A stretch of 64,000 bases of DNA, taken from NCBI RefSeq assembly GCF_008298015.1, contig NZ_VTPX01000002.1, positions 248,001 to 312,000 of the forward strand, written 5' to 3'. The notes under the pieces are model-generated. The model saw nothing but the letters and a program-made list of their open reading frames with translations. It ran no database searches and had not been told where the DNA came from. The position numbers and the translations under genes are program-made. Below, piece after piece: positions 50,820 to 58,024 of this stretch (positions within the stretch are counted from its first letter, which is position 1; each line of letters starts with the position of its first letter). Origin of the DNA: Salinicola corii (lineage in GTDB: Bacteria; Pseudomonadota; Gammaproteobacteria; Pseudomonadales; Halomonadaceae).

Positions 50820-51653
50820 TCAGCCCCGGTTTGGCACCGGGCGTTGTGCCGGGCCGCCATAGGGCCACAGCCAGCCCTTGGGCATCGGGCCCTTGTTGCG
50901 CCCGCCCTGGCACTGCTGCTCCCAGGCGTGGGCGAGGATGCCCACCGAGCGGGACAGGCAGAACAGGCCTCGGGCCAGCGGAGCGGGGAATCCGAGCTCG
51001 GCGTAGATGACGGCGGTGGCGCCGTCGATGTTGAGCGGGATCGGTTTTCCCTTCATGGCGATGAGCTGGCGTTCGACCTCGCGGGCGATGGCGACGAAGT
51101 TGCCGTCGACCTCGCCGCGAGCGGCGGCCTCCTCGACCAGCTGCAGCAGCCGCGGCCCGCGGGGGTCGACCGGGTGGAAGCGGTGGCCGAAGCCGGGAAT
51201 GATCCGGGTCCGCTCGCGCTGCCAGATGGCGATGCCTTCCTGCACCGCGATCTCCAGAGGGTGTCCGCCGATCTGGTACTCGAGGATCGACTGGTACAGC
51301 TCGACGGCCTGTTCGCCAGCGCCACCGTGGACGTCATCGAGCACGTTGACCGCGGAAGCCATGGCGTTGTTGAGGCTGCTGCCGCAGGTCACGGCCATCC
51401 GGGCGATGGCGATGCTCGGCGCCTGCGGACCGTGGTCGACGGCGCTCATCAGAGCCGCTTCCAGCAGTGCGGCCTGGGGCCGGCCGGGCAGTTCGCCGCG
51501 AGTCATCAGCCAGACCATGTCGGTAAAGCCGACGTTGCCGATCAGCTCCTCGATCGGGTAGCCGCGATAGCGGATCTCACCGGGCCGCATGTCGATGATG
51601 TCGGTCTTCCACCACTGCCGGGCCTGATATTCGGGGGTGAGGGTATCGGTCAT
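50820..51653 (-). CDS. Citryl-CoA lyase-like (short citrate-synthase-fold) protein
   Basis: A 277-residue protein with only the catalytic core of citrate synthase, the size of stand-alone citryl-CoA lyases. Key residues align: H109 in VHGGAGEQ, H157 in PGFGHRFHP and D210 in NIDGATA. GGAGA lies 6-7 bp upstream of the ATG at 51653; the frame stays open further left inside the next gene but there is no start signal. Downstream of a CaiB/BaiF CoA-transferase it probably cleaves a CoA thioester such as citryl-CoA or a methylated analogue into an acyl-CoA and a keto acid. The stop at 50820 is convergent with cysI. Confidence 0.82.
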   Translation of the reverse strand: MTDTLTPEYQARQWWKTDIIDMRPGEIRYRGYPIEELIGNVGFTDMVWLMTRGELPGRPQAALLEAALMSAVDHGPQAPSIAIARMAVTCGSSLNNAMASAVNVLDDVHGGAGEQAVELYQSILEYQIGGHPLEIAVQEGIAIWQRERTRIIPGFGHRFHPVDPRGPRLLQLVEEAAARGEVDGNFVAIAREVERQLIAMKGKPIPLNIDGATAVIYAELGFPAPLARGLFCLSRSVGILAHAWEQQCQGGRNKGPMPKGWLWPYGGPAQRPVPNRG

Positions 51654-51667
51654 GAGATGTCTCCGGT

Positions 51668-52828
51668 CTATTCGTCGTTGGCGGCGCGGGTGGGCAGCAG
51701 GATGTCGTTGTCCTGGCCCAGCCGGGGCGGCGGGGAGGCAACGCGAGGCGCCTGGCCGTCGAAACGATACCCGCCGCTGACCACCTCCAGCGGCCGGCCG
51801 ATCGTGTCGTTCCCGAACCGCTCGATCAGCCCGCGATCGCGAACCTGTGGGTGCGCCAAGGCTTCGGCGACGCTGTAGACGGGACCGGCGGGCACACCGG
51901 CCTCGACCAGCCGCGGCCACCAGTACTCGGTCGTTTCCCGTTTCAGTACCGCTTCGATGCAGTCGCTCAACGCCTGACGGTTCTCCAGGCGCGCCTGGCG
52001 CTGGGCGAAGCGGGCGTCGGTGAGCCATTCCGGGCGTTCGAGCAGGTGGCAGATCGCCTCGAACTGCTCCTGCTTGTTGGCGGCGATGTTGATCAAGCCG
52101 TCGGCGGTGGCGAAGGTGCCGGAGGGGCTGGCGGTGACATTGTCGTTGCCCATCGGTTGGGGCGGCTTGCCGGCGACCAGCAGGTTGGAGACTGCCCAGC
52201 CCATGGTGGCCAGCACCGATTCGAGCATCGAGATGTCGACGAAGTGCGCCTTGCGCGGTCGCTCGGCCAGAGCGGCATTGATCGCCATCGCCGCGGTCAG
52301 GCCGCCGACCGTGTCGGCCAGCGGATAGCCAACCCGGTAGGGCGCGTTCTCGGGCGCGCCGGTGATGCTCATCACCCCTGCCATGCCCTGGATGATCTGG
52401 TCGTAGGCCGGGTAGTTGGCCAAGGGGCCGTCTTGCCCGAAGCCGGAAATCGCGCAGTAGACCAGCTCGGGGTTGGCCTCGCACAGCGTCTCGAACCCGA
52501 GCCCCAGTCGGCGCATGACGCCGGGACGAAAGTTTTCGACCACCACGTCGGCCGTCGCCACCAGTTCGAGGAAGGTTTCGCGATCGGCCGGTCTCTTGAG
52601 ATCGAGCGTCACCGAATGCTTGCCGGCGTTCTGGGCGAGGAACGAGACCCCCATCAGTTCCCGGTTGAGCGCGGGGTCGGCACCCAGTTGACGAGCCAGG
52701 TCACCGCCCTGGGGCCGCTCGACCTTGATCACCTCGGCGCCGAGATGGGCCAACTGGTGACAGCAGAACGGCCCGGCCAGCACATTGGTTAGATCGAGTA
52801 CCCGGTAACCGGTCAATGGTGATGGCAT
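51668..52828 (-). CDS. CaiB/BaiF family (class III) CoA-transferase
   Basis: A 386-residue family III CoA-transferase: MPSPLTGYRVLDLTNVLAGPF, LAHLGAEVIKVERPQGGD, ADVVVENFRPGVMRRLGLG and SISGFGQ-type wording (CAISGFGQDGP) are diagnostic, with the catalytic Asp expected just after. AGGAGGAAT precedes the ATG at 52828; an in-frame start at 52912 is not supported. It lies 14 bp upstream of the citryl-CoA-lyase-like gene on the same strand and is divergent from an IclR regulator. It probably activates a di- or tricarboxylate to its CoA ester for cleavage by the lyase. Confidence 0.9.
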   Translation of the reverse strand: MPSPLTGYRVLDLTNVLAGPFCCHQLAHLGAEVIKVERPQGGDLARQLGADPALNRELMGVSFLAQNAGKHSVTLDLKRPADRETFLELVATADVVVENFRPGVMRRLGLGFETLCEANPELVYCAISGFGQDGPLANYPAYDQIIQGMAGVMSITGAPENAPYRVGYPLADTVGGLTAAMAINAALAERPRKAHFVDISMLESVLATMGWAVSNLLVAGKPPQPMGNDNVTASPSGTFATADGLINIAANKQEQFEAICHLLERPEWLTDARFAQRQARLENRQALSDCIEAVLKRETTEYWWPRLVEAGVPAGPVYSVAEALAHPQVRDRGLIERFGNDTIGRPLEVVSGGYRFDGQAPRVASPPPRLGQDNDILLPTRAANDE

Positions 52829-52897
52829 TATTCCTCCTGGTGAAACGATTTCTTTCTGAGAGAATATGGTTCCATCGGATGAGTTGCAATACCGTTT

Positions 52898-52911
52898 TGT
52901 CTGTCGCAACA
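52898..52911. promoter_or_regulatory. Candidate IclR site A (CoA-transferase/IclR gap)
   Basis: TGTCTGTCGCAACA. The same core appears twice upstream of the orphan tctC gene: CTGTCGCAACA as its complement at 54763-54773, and TGTCTGTCAGAACA at 54858-54871. A GTTGC half-site lies 12 bp to its left (52882-52886), forming an inverted pair with GCAAC. Confidence 0.5.
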
Positions 52912-52924
52912 TCCGCCATTAGTC

Positions 52925-52982
52925 CAAGTCCCGGTGACCTGATAGCAAGTCCCGATTAACTGATAGCCCGATTAACTGATAG
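52925..52982 (+). repeat. Three tandem direct repeats ahead of the IclR gene
   Basis: Copies: CAAGTCCCGGTGACCTGATAG (52925-52945, degenerate), CAAGTCCCGATTAACTGATAG at 52946-52966, and CCCGATTAACTGATAG at 52967-52982. The last two share 16 identical bases. The array ends 13 bp before the IclR start codon, right next to its ribosome-binding site. It may bind a regulator or be a slippage-prone repeat. Confidence 0.7.
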
Positions 52983-52995
52983 ATAGGAGCGTCCC

Positions 52996-53661
52996 ATGGC
53001 CCAGAGACGTGTCGAGGCCGTCGAACGAGCGCTGACTCTGCTAGAGGCCTTCTCCCAGGAGCGGCGAGAGTTCTCTCTGACCGAACTCGCCAATGCCTCG
53101 GGGTTCTACAAGAGCACCATCCTGCGGCTGATGGCCTCGTTGGAGCATTTCGGCTATGTCACCCGCGACGAACGCGGTATCTATCGAATCGGCCCGGCGG
53201 TCTCGCGTCTGGCCCCACTGGCGGGCGACGGGCCGCAGCTCGAGAATCTGGTACGGCCGATACTCGAGTCGCTGCGGGACGCCAGCGAGGAGACCGCTTC
53301 CTTCTATGTTCGCGATGGCGATCACCGGATCTGCCGGCTGCGCGAAAATGGCCGACTGGAGGTCAGGCACCATCTTGAGGAGGGCGTGAGGCTGCCGCTG
53401 GGGCGAGGTGCCGCTGGGCGGGTGCTCAATTACGAAACCCCTCGCGGCCAGGTTGCCGTATCCAGCGGAGAGCGCCAGGCCGGGCTGTCGGCGGCCGCCA
53501 TCGGTATCTACAACGGCGAGGGTGAGCTGATGGGGGCGCTGGCGCTATCGGGCCCCAGCGAGCGCTTCAACCTGGCGGCCAAGGATCGCCATGTGCCCCT
53601 GCTGGCCCAGTATGCGCCGCGTCTCGAGCGCCAGTGGCCGCGCGCGTTGCGCGCTTCCTGA
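52996..53661 (+). CDS. IclR-family transcriptional regulator
   Basis: A 221-residue IclR regulator, slightly shorter than the usual 240-270. The winged helix-turn-helix is at about 6-65 (VERALTLLEAFSQERREFSLTELA, then GFYKSTILRLMASLEHFGYV), and the effector domain follows. AGGAG lies 7 bp before the ATG. It is divergent from the CoA-transferase/lyase pair and upstream of a convergent orphan tctC, and shared motifs beside both suggest it controls uptake and activation of one carboxylate. Confidence 0.9.
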   Translation: MAQRRVEAVERALTLLEAFSQERREFSLTELANASGFYKSTILRLMASLEHFGYVTRDERGIYRIGPAVSRLAPLAGDGPQLENLVRPILESLRDASEETASFYVRDGDHRICRLRENGRLEVRHHLEEGVRLPLGRGAAGRVLNYETPRGQVAVSSGERQAGLSAAAIGIYNGEGELMGALALSGPSERFNLAAKDRHVPLLAQYAPRLERQWPRALRAS

Positions 53662-53742
53662 CGCTGCCGATGTCGTCGGCGCCGCAAGCCCGGCACCGAC
53701 GACCAGGTGAGGTGACAAGCCCCACCCTGGCGGGAGCCGGCC

Positions 53743-54732
53743 TTACTGGATCAGACCGACTTCCTTGGAGATCTCCTCGATATCGGCGATCTGCTGATGA
53801 ACGTACGCCTTGAACGCCTCGCCGCTGCGGTCGAAGGGGATCAAGCCGTTCTTGCTCATGACCTCCTTCCACTCCGGGCTCTCGTAGACCTTGTGCAGCG
53901 TCTCCTCCCACCAGGCCACGTCCTCGTCGGAGAGCTTCGGTGGCAGGTAGAAGCCGCGCCAGTTGATCCCTTCGACATCCACGCCCTGCTCCTTGGCGGT
54001 GGGGAATTCACTCAGCGCGCCGGGCAGGCGGCCGTCGGCGAGCACGGCGAGCACCCGAAGGTCGCCGGATTCGACGAAGCCCAGGGTCTCCGAGGCATCT
54101 CCGGAGAAGGCGTCGATATGGCCGCCGACGACCTGGGTCATCGCCTCGCCGCCACCGTCGAAGGGCAGATACTTGATCTTGTTCAGCGGCTCGATGCCAT
54201 CGGCGCGGGCCATCATCAGGACCTTGAGGTGATCCCAACCGCCGCTGGCGCTGCCGCCGGCAAAACTGACGCTGGAGGGCTTCTCCTCCATCGCATCTAG
54301 CAGCGACTCGAGGTCCTGGTAAGGCGAGTCCTTGCTCACGGCGATCACGCCATAATCCGCCCCGACGGTGCCGGCCCAGTTGACCATGTCGGCGTTCAGG
54401 CCGGGGAACTGATGCTGGGCCAGACGGGTGGTGGTCGATGTCGAAGCCGAGACGATGACGTCGTTCTGTCCGGCCCGTTTCGTGACCACGTGTGAAAACG
54501 CGACACCACCGCTGGCGCCCGGCATGTTGGTGGTCTGGACGCTGCCATCGATGGCGCCGGTCTCGCTCAGAACCTGGCCCACGCTGCGGCAGGTGAAGTC
54601 CCAGCCGCCGCCGGGGTTGGCGGGGGCGATGCAGTCGATCTTCCCGCTCGGGCCGGCCGCCTGCGCCAGCATCGGCAGCGTCGCCAGCGAGAGTGCGAGG
54701 CACAGCGCGGAAGGCTTCAAGGACAAATTCAT
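53743..54732 (-). CDS. Orphan TctC-type TTT substrate-binding protein
   Basis: A 329-residue periplasmic binding protein of the Bug/TctC family: signal peptide MNLSLKPSALCLALSLATLPMLAQA, then IDCIAPANPGGGWDFTCRS, NMPGASGGVAF and a C-terminal helical lobe. No tctA or tctB lies beside it, unlike the set at the left end of the window, so it must borrow a membrane pair or act as a sensor, as described for many Bug proteins. Matching motifs upstream of it and in the IclR gap suggest co-regulation with the CoA-transferase/lyase genes; citrate or a related acid is the inferred ligand. Confidence 0.88.
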   Translation of the reverse strand: MNLSLKPSALCLALSLATLPMLAQAAGPSGKIDCIAPANPGGGWDFTCRSVGQVLSETGAIDGSVQTTNMPGASGGVAFSHVVTKRAGQNDVIVSASTSTTTRLAQHQFPGLNADMVNWAGTVGADYGVIAVSKDSPYQDLESLLDAMEEKPSSVSFAGGSASGGWDHLKVLMMARADGIEPLNKIKYLPFDGGGEAMTQVVGGHIDAFSGDASETLGFVESGDLRVLAVLADGRLPGALSEFPTAKEQGVDVEGINWRGFYLPPKLSDEDVAWWEETLHKVYESPEWKEVMSKNGLIPFDRSGEAFKAYVHQQIADIEEISKEVGLIQ

Positions 54733-54762
54733 GGCGTCTCCGTTATTCTCTTTTGTAGAACG

Positions 54763-54773
54763 TGTTGCGACAG
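54763..54773. promoter_or_regulatory. Candidate IclR site B upstream of orphan tctC
   Basis: TGTTGCGACAG, the exact complement of CTGTCGCAACA found in the CoA-transferase/IclR gap. It lies 30 bp upstream of the tctC start. Confidence 0.45.
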
Positions 54774-54854
54774 TAGAAATTAGGGCCGCCGAGATGCCGG
54801 GTCAATCTCGGTACTGCGAATTGCGACTAAAGAATGTCGCCAAAAGCTATATGA

Positions 54855-54871
54855 TTCTGTCTGTCAGAACA
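54855..54871. promoter_or_regulatory. Candidate IclR site C upstream of orphan tctC
   Basis: TTCTG-TCTGT-CAGAA is a perfect 5-bp-arm inverted repeat, and TGTCTGTCAGAACA inside it matches site A at 12 of 14 positions. It is about 123 bp upstream of the tctC start. Confidence 0.45.
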
Positions 54872-55000
54872 AAAGGGCTCGGGAAGCCGGCTTGACCGCC
54901 CCCGGTCACGCAGCCGGGCGTTTCCCGGCGATGGCCGCCATGCGGCTTTTGAACCCCGGCCGGTTTTATCGACACGGAGGAAGCGTCAAACTGTCCGGGT

Positions 55001-55025
55001 GCGCCGGCCCGTTGCGGGCCGGCGC
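55001..55025 (+). promoter_or_regulatory. Very stable GC hairpin in the rluF leader
   Basis: GCGCCGGCCCG-TTG-CGGGCCGGCGC: an 11-bp perfect all-GC stem with a 3-nt loop, ending 58 bp before the rluF start. There is no T-run, so it is not a standard terminator. It may stabilise or attenuate the rluF mRNA leader. Confidence 0.5.
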
Positions 55026-55083
55026 AGGTCCGGTGGTTGTGACCGGATGCTGAGTCACCTTTCTTCTGGCTGGACGACCCTTT

Positions 55084-56157
55084 ATGGCGTTACGACAATC
55101 GACCCGTATCAACAAGTACATCAGCGAGAGCGGGATGTGCTCCCGTCGTGAAGCCGATCGCTTCGTGGAGCAGGGCAACGTGTGGATCAACGGCCGCCGT
55201 GCCACCACCGGCGACCAGGTGGCCGCCGGCGATCGGGTCAAGGTCAACGGCCAGGAGATCGAGCCCCGGGAAGCGGAGGATCTGGTCCTGATCGCGCTCA
55301 ACAAGCCGGTGGGTATCGTCAGCACCACCGAGTCGGGGGAGAAGGACAATATTGTCGAGTTCGTCAAGCACGGGGCGCGGATCTTTCCCATCGGCCGGCT
55401 CGACAAGGATTCCCAGGGGCTGATCTTCCTGACCAACGACGGCGACCTGGTCAACAAGATCCTGCGTGCCAACAACCACCACGAGAAAGCGTATCGGGTG
55501 ACGGTCGACAAGCCGGTCACCGACGAGTTCGTCGAGGGCATGCAGCGTGGCGTGCCGATCCTCGGCCAGGTGACGAAGCGCTGCCAGGTGCGCAGGGAGT
55601 CGACGTTCGTCTTCACCATCACGCTGGTGCAGGGGCTCAACCGCCAGATACGCCGCATGTGCGAGTATTTCGGCTACGAAGTCACTCAGCTGATCCGCAC
55701 GCGCATCATGAACGTCTCGCTCAAGGGGCTGGCGCTGGGTGACTGGCGGGACCTGACCCCGAAAGAGATCGACACCATCATCGCGCTGACGGAAAACTCC
55801 GACGCCGCTCCGGAGAAGCGTGGTCGCGCCAAGCTCAACTCCGGCGCTCGCTCGGGAAAGGCCAGGCAGCCGGCCTCCAAGGTAGGCAGGGTATCGGCAG
55901 GGCCCGGGGCGAAGGCCGGTGTCAAGGCGGGCGGCAAAGCCGCTGCCACCAAGGCCCACCCCAAGGGTAAAAAAGCCGCGAGCGGCAAAGCGTCGCCCGG
56001 TGGCAAGAGTCATGCGGCAGGTAAGTCACACCCCAGCGCCAAAGCGGGAAAGCCCGATGCCAGGGGCAAGGCTGGCGTCAAGCCCGGCGACAGGAAGCGT
56101 TCAGGCAAGGCCGGCCCCGGCAGTCGTGCCAGGGGCGCCCCCTCCAAGAAGCGCTGA
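55084..56157 (+). CDS. rluF: 23S rRNA pseudouridine synthase RluF with long basic tail
   Basis: Pseudouridine synthase of the RsuA/RluB/E/F family. An S4 domain ([26 protein letters not shown], about 6-65) precedes the catalytic domain with D107 in [31 protein letters not shown] and [20 protein letters not shown] are typical of RluF, which modifies 23S U2604. E. coli RluF has 290 residues; this one has 357 because residues about 240-357 are a Lys/Ala/Gly/Pro/Ser-rich, histone-H1-like low-complexity tail, probably disordered and RNA-binding. The gene stands alone behind a strong leader hairpin. Confidence 0.93.
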   Translation: MALRQSTRINKYISESGMCSRREADRFVEQGNVWINGRRATTGDQVAAGDRVKVNGQEIEPREAEDLVLIALNKPVGIVSTTESGEKDNIVEFVKHGARIFPIGRLDKDSQGLIFLTNDGDLVNKILRANNHHEKAYRVTVDKPVTDEFVEGMQRGVPILGQVTKRCQVRRESTFVFTITLVQGLNRQIRRMCEYFGYEVTQLIRTRIMNVSLKGLALGDWRDLTPKEIDTIIALTENSDAAPEKRGRAKLNSGARSGKARQPASKVGRVSAGPGAKAGVKAGGKAAATKAHPKGKKAASGKASPGGKSHAAGKSHPSAKAGKPDARGKAGVKPGDRKRSGKAGPGSRARGAPSKKR

Positions 56158-56176
56158 CAAAGCGTCGGCGACGGCT

Positions 56177-56578
56177 TCAGCCGATGGCCTTGACGCCGGC
56201 TTTCGCGACCTGCACGTCCTGCTCCGGCTTGACCCCGGAAACGCCGACGCTGCCGATCACCTGGCCGTCGTGAATGACCGGCACGCCGCCCGAGAGCAGC
56301 GCGGTCATCGGTGCCGTCACGAAGGCGGTGCGGCCGTTGTTGATCATCTCCTCGAAGACCTGGGTCTCCTTGCGGCCGATCGCCGCGTTGCGCGCCTTTT
56401 CGGTGGCGACGCCGGCGCTGAAGGGGGCGGCACCGTTCATCCGGCGCAGGCCCAGCAGATGGCCGCCATCGTCGGCGACGGCGATGGTGACTGCCCAGCC
56501 CTGGGCTTCGGCTTCGGTCTGGGCGGCATCGAGGATGGCATTGACATCGTTGAGTTCGAGTGCGGCTTTGGTCTGCAT
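56177..56578 (-). CDS. glcG: GlcG/HbpS-family heme-binding-like protein
   Basis: A 133-residue GlcG/HbpS fold protein: ILDAAQTEAEAQGWAVTIAVADDGGHLLGLRRMNGA, FSAGVATEKARNA and GGVPVIHDGQVIGSVGVSGVKPEQD. GlcG is encoded at the end of glycolate oxidase operons in E. coli and Pseudomonas, and it lies here just after glcF. A terminator-like hairpin between them (56638-56680) suggests it also has its own promoter. Its role is unclear; relatives bind heme or accompany dioxygenase pathways. It is convergent with rluF. Confidence 0.86.
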   Translation of the reverse strand: MQTKAALELNDVNAILDAAQTEAEAQGWAVTIAVADDGGHLLGLRRMNGAAPFSAGVATEKARNAAIGRKETQVFEEMINNGRTAFVTAPMTALLSGGVPVIHDGQVIGSVGVSGVKPEQDVQVAKAGVKAIG

Positions 56579-56612
56579 GGTGAGGACTCCAGTTCCATGG
56601 TCAGGGCAGCGT

Positions 56613-56637
56613 CGAGCTACGAGCTACGAGCTACGAG
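56613..56637. repeat. Tandem 7-mer repeat (CGAGCTA)n
   Basis: Three full copies of CGAGCTA plus a partial fourth (CGAG), in the gap between glcG and glcF. It may vary in copy number by slippage. Confidence 0.75.
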
Positions 56638-56680
56638 AAAAAGCGAAAAGCCAACTCGCCGGGTGCCGCAGCGAGCTGGC
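56638..56680 (-). terminator. Rho-independent terminator downstream of glcF
   Basis: GCCAACTCGC (56650-56659) pairs with GCGAGCTGGC (56671-56680), 9 of 10 positions, around an 11-nt loop. On the minus strand the stem is followed by TTTTCGCTTTTT. It lies 52 bp after the glcF stop and would end the glcDEF transcript. Confidence 0.75.
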
Positions 56681-56731
56681 CTTGCGCGGTCATGAGTGAG
56701 TCGCCGGCGTCGGACGCCGAGAGCGTTGGTT

Positions 56732-58009
56732 CTACGCCATGAGCGCTTCGTCGACGACTTCGATCCAATGCTTTACCGGGGTTCGTCCGGCGCCGTTGAG
56801 ATGGCTCTGGCAGCCGATATTGGCGGTGACGATGGTATCCGGCGACTGGGCCTCCAGGGCGTTCATCTTGTTGTCGCGCAGTTGCCGGGCCAGCGTCGGT
56901 TGGGTGATCGAATAGGTGCCGGCGGAGCCGCAGCAGAGGTGCGAGTCCCGCACCGGTGCGAGACCGAATCCCAGCCGCGCGAGCACGCCTTCGACGGCGC
57001 CCCCCAGCTTCTGGGCATGCTGTAGCGTACACGGGCAGTGGAACGCCAGCCGCGCGGACGAGTCACTCGTGCCCAACGCCTCCAGGTCCTCCTCGCGCAA
57101 GATCTCGACCAGATCCTTGGCCAGCTCGCTGATCCGTCTGGCCTTGGCGGCGTATTCGGGATCGTCGGCCAGCATCTCGCCGTACTCCTTGACGAAGGCG
57201 CCGCAGCCGCTGGCGGTCTGGATGATCGCCTCCACTCCGGCTTGCGCGGAGGACGTCCCGCCGCGTTGCTCGATCAGCGGCCACCAGGCATCGATATTGG
57301 CGCGCATGCGCTGGCGTCCGGCGGCCTGGGCATTGAGATGGAAGTCGATGGCGCCGCAGCAGCCCGCTTCCGGGGCGGCACTCACCCCGATGCCGAGACG
57401 ATCGAGTACCCGCGCCGTGGCGTCGTTGGTATTGGGCGCCAGGCCGGGTTGAACGCAGCCTTCCAGGATCAGCATCTGGCGGGCGTGTCGGGTCGGGGCG
57501 GGGCGCGCCTGGCGCCCGCGCGAACCCGGCCGCTGGCGCGGGGGGATCTTGTCGCGCAGATCGTGAGGCGCCAGCGGGCGGAACGTCTGCCCCAGGGCGA
57601 GCAGTGCCTGGAACCGCTTGGGCTCGACCAGCGCGGTGCGCAGCCCCAGTCGCAGGGCGCGCTCGCCGGGCCTGCGGCCGACCCGACGGTCGACTTCGGC
57701 ACGCCCGATATCCAGCAGCTTGTGATACTCGACGCCGGAGGGGCAGGTGGTCTCGCAGCTGCGGCAGCTCAGGCAGCGGTCCAGGTGCAACTGCGTCTCC
57801 TGGGTGACCTGTTCATCGCCGTCGTCGCTCTCCAGCAGCTCCTTGATCAGATAGATGCGCCCGCGCGGGCCATCGCGCTCGTCGCCCAGCAACTGGTAGG
57901 TCGGGCAGGTGGCATTGCAGAAGCCGCAGTGCACGCAGGTACGCAGGATGCGGTCGGCCTCGTGGATGTGGGGCTTGGCACGGGCGGCCTCGGAAAAATG
58001 GGTCTGCAT
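56732..58009 (-). CDS. glcF: Glycolate oxidase iron-sulfur subunit GlcF
   Basis: A 425-residue iron-sulfur protein that relays electrons from GlcD/E to the quinone pool. Two 4Fe-4S ferredoxin motifs are clear: C25-x2-C28-x2-C31-x3-C35 and C79-x2-C82-x2-C85-x3-C89. Two CCG-type repeats follow (EAGCCGAIDFHLN, SHLCCGSAGTYS), as in heterodisulfide-reductase-like subunits. Length matches E. coli GlcF (407). It is 15 bp downstream of glcE in the glcDEF operon and is followed by a terminator. Confidence 0.95.
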   Translation of the reverse strand: MQTHFSEAARAKPHIHEADRILRTCVHCGFCNATCPTYQLLGDERDGPRGRIYLIKELLESDDGDEQVTQETQLHLDRCLSCRSCETTCPSGVEYHKLLDIGRAEVDRRVGRRPGERALRLGLRTALVEPKRFQALLALGQTFRPLAPHDLRDKIPPRQRPGSRGRQARPAPTRHARQMLILEGCVQPGLAPNTNDATARVLDRLGIGVSAAPEAGCCGAIDFHLNAQAAGRQRMRANIDAWWPLIEQRGGTSSAQAGVEAIIQTASGCGAFVKEYGEMLADDPEYAAKARRISELAKDLVEILREEDLEALGTSDSSARLAFHCPCTLQHAQKLGGAVEGVLARLGFGLAPVRDSHLCCGSAGTYSITQPTLARQLRDNKMNALEAQSPDTIVTANIGCQSHLNGAGRTPVKHWIEVVDEALMA

Positions 58010-58024
58010 GGGGTAGAGGTCTCC

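Larger units (their letters stand above)
54733..55083. other. Regulatory gap between orphan tctC and rluF
   Basis: A 351-bp divergent gap. It contains two copies of the IclR-type motif on the tctC side and a very stable GC hairpin on the rluF side, each listed separately. No reading frame with coding character was found. Confidence 0.5.

Noticed and set aside
51654-52484. N-terminal extension of the citryl-CoA-lyase-like frame
   Set aside because: The frame stays open into the CoA-transferase gene but its translation is shadow-like (Arg/Gly/Ala-rich). GGAGA precedes the ATG at 51653, which begins the family-like sequence.
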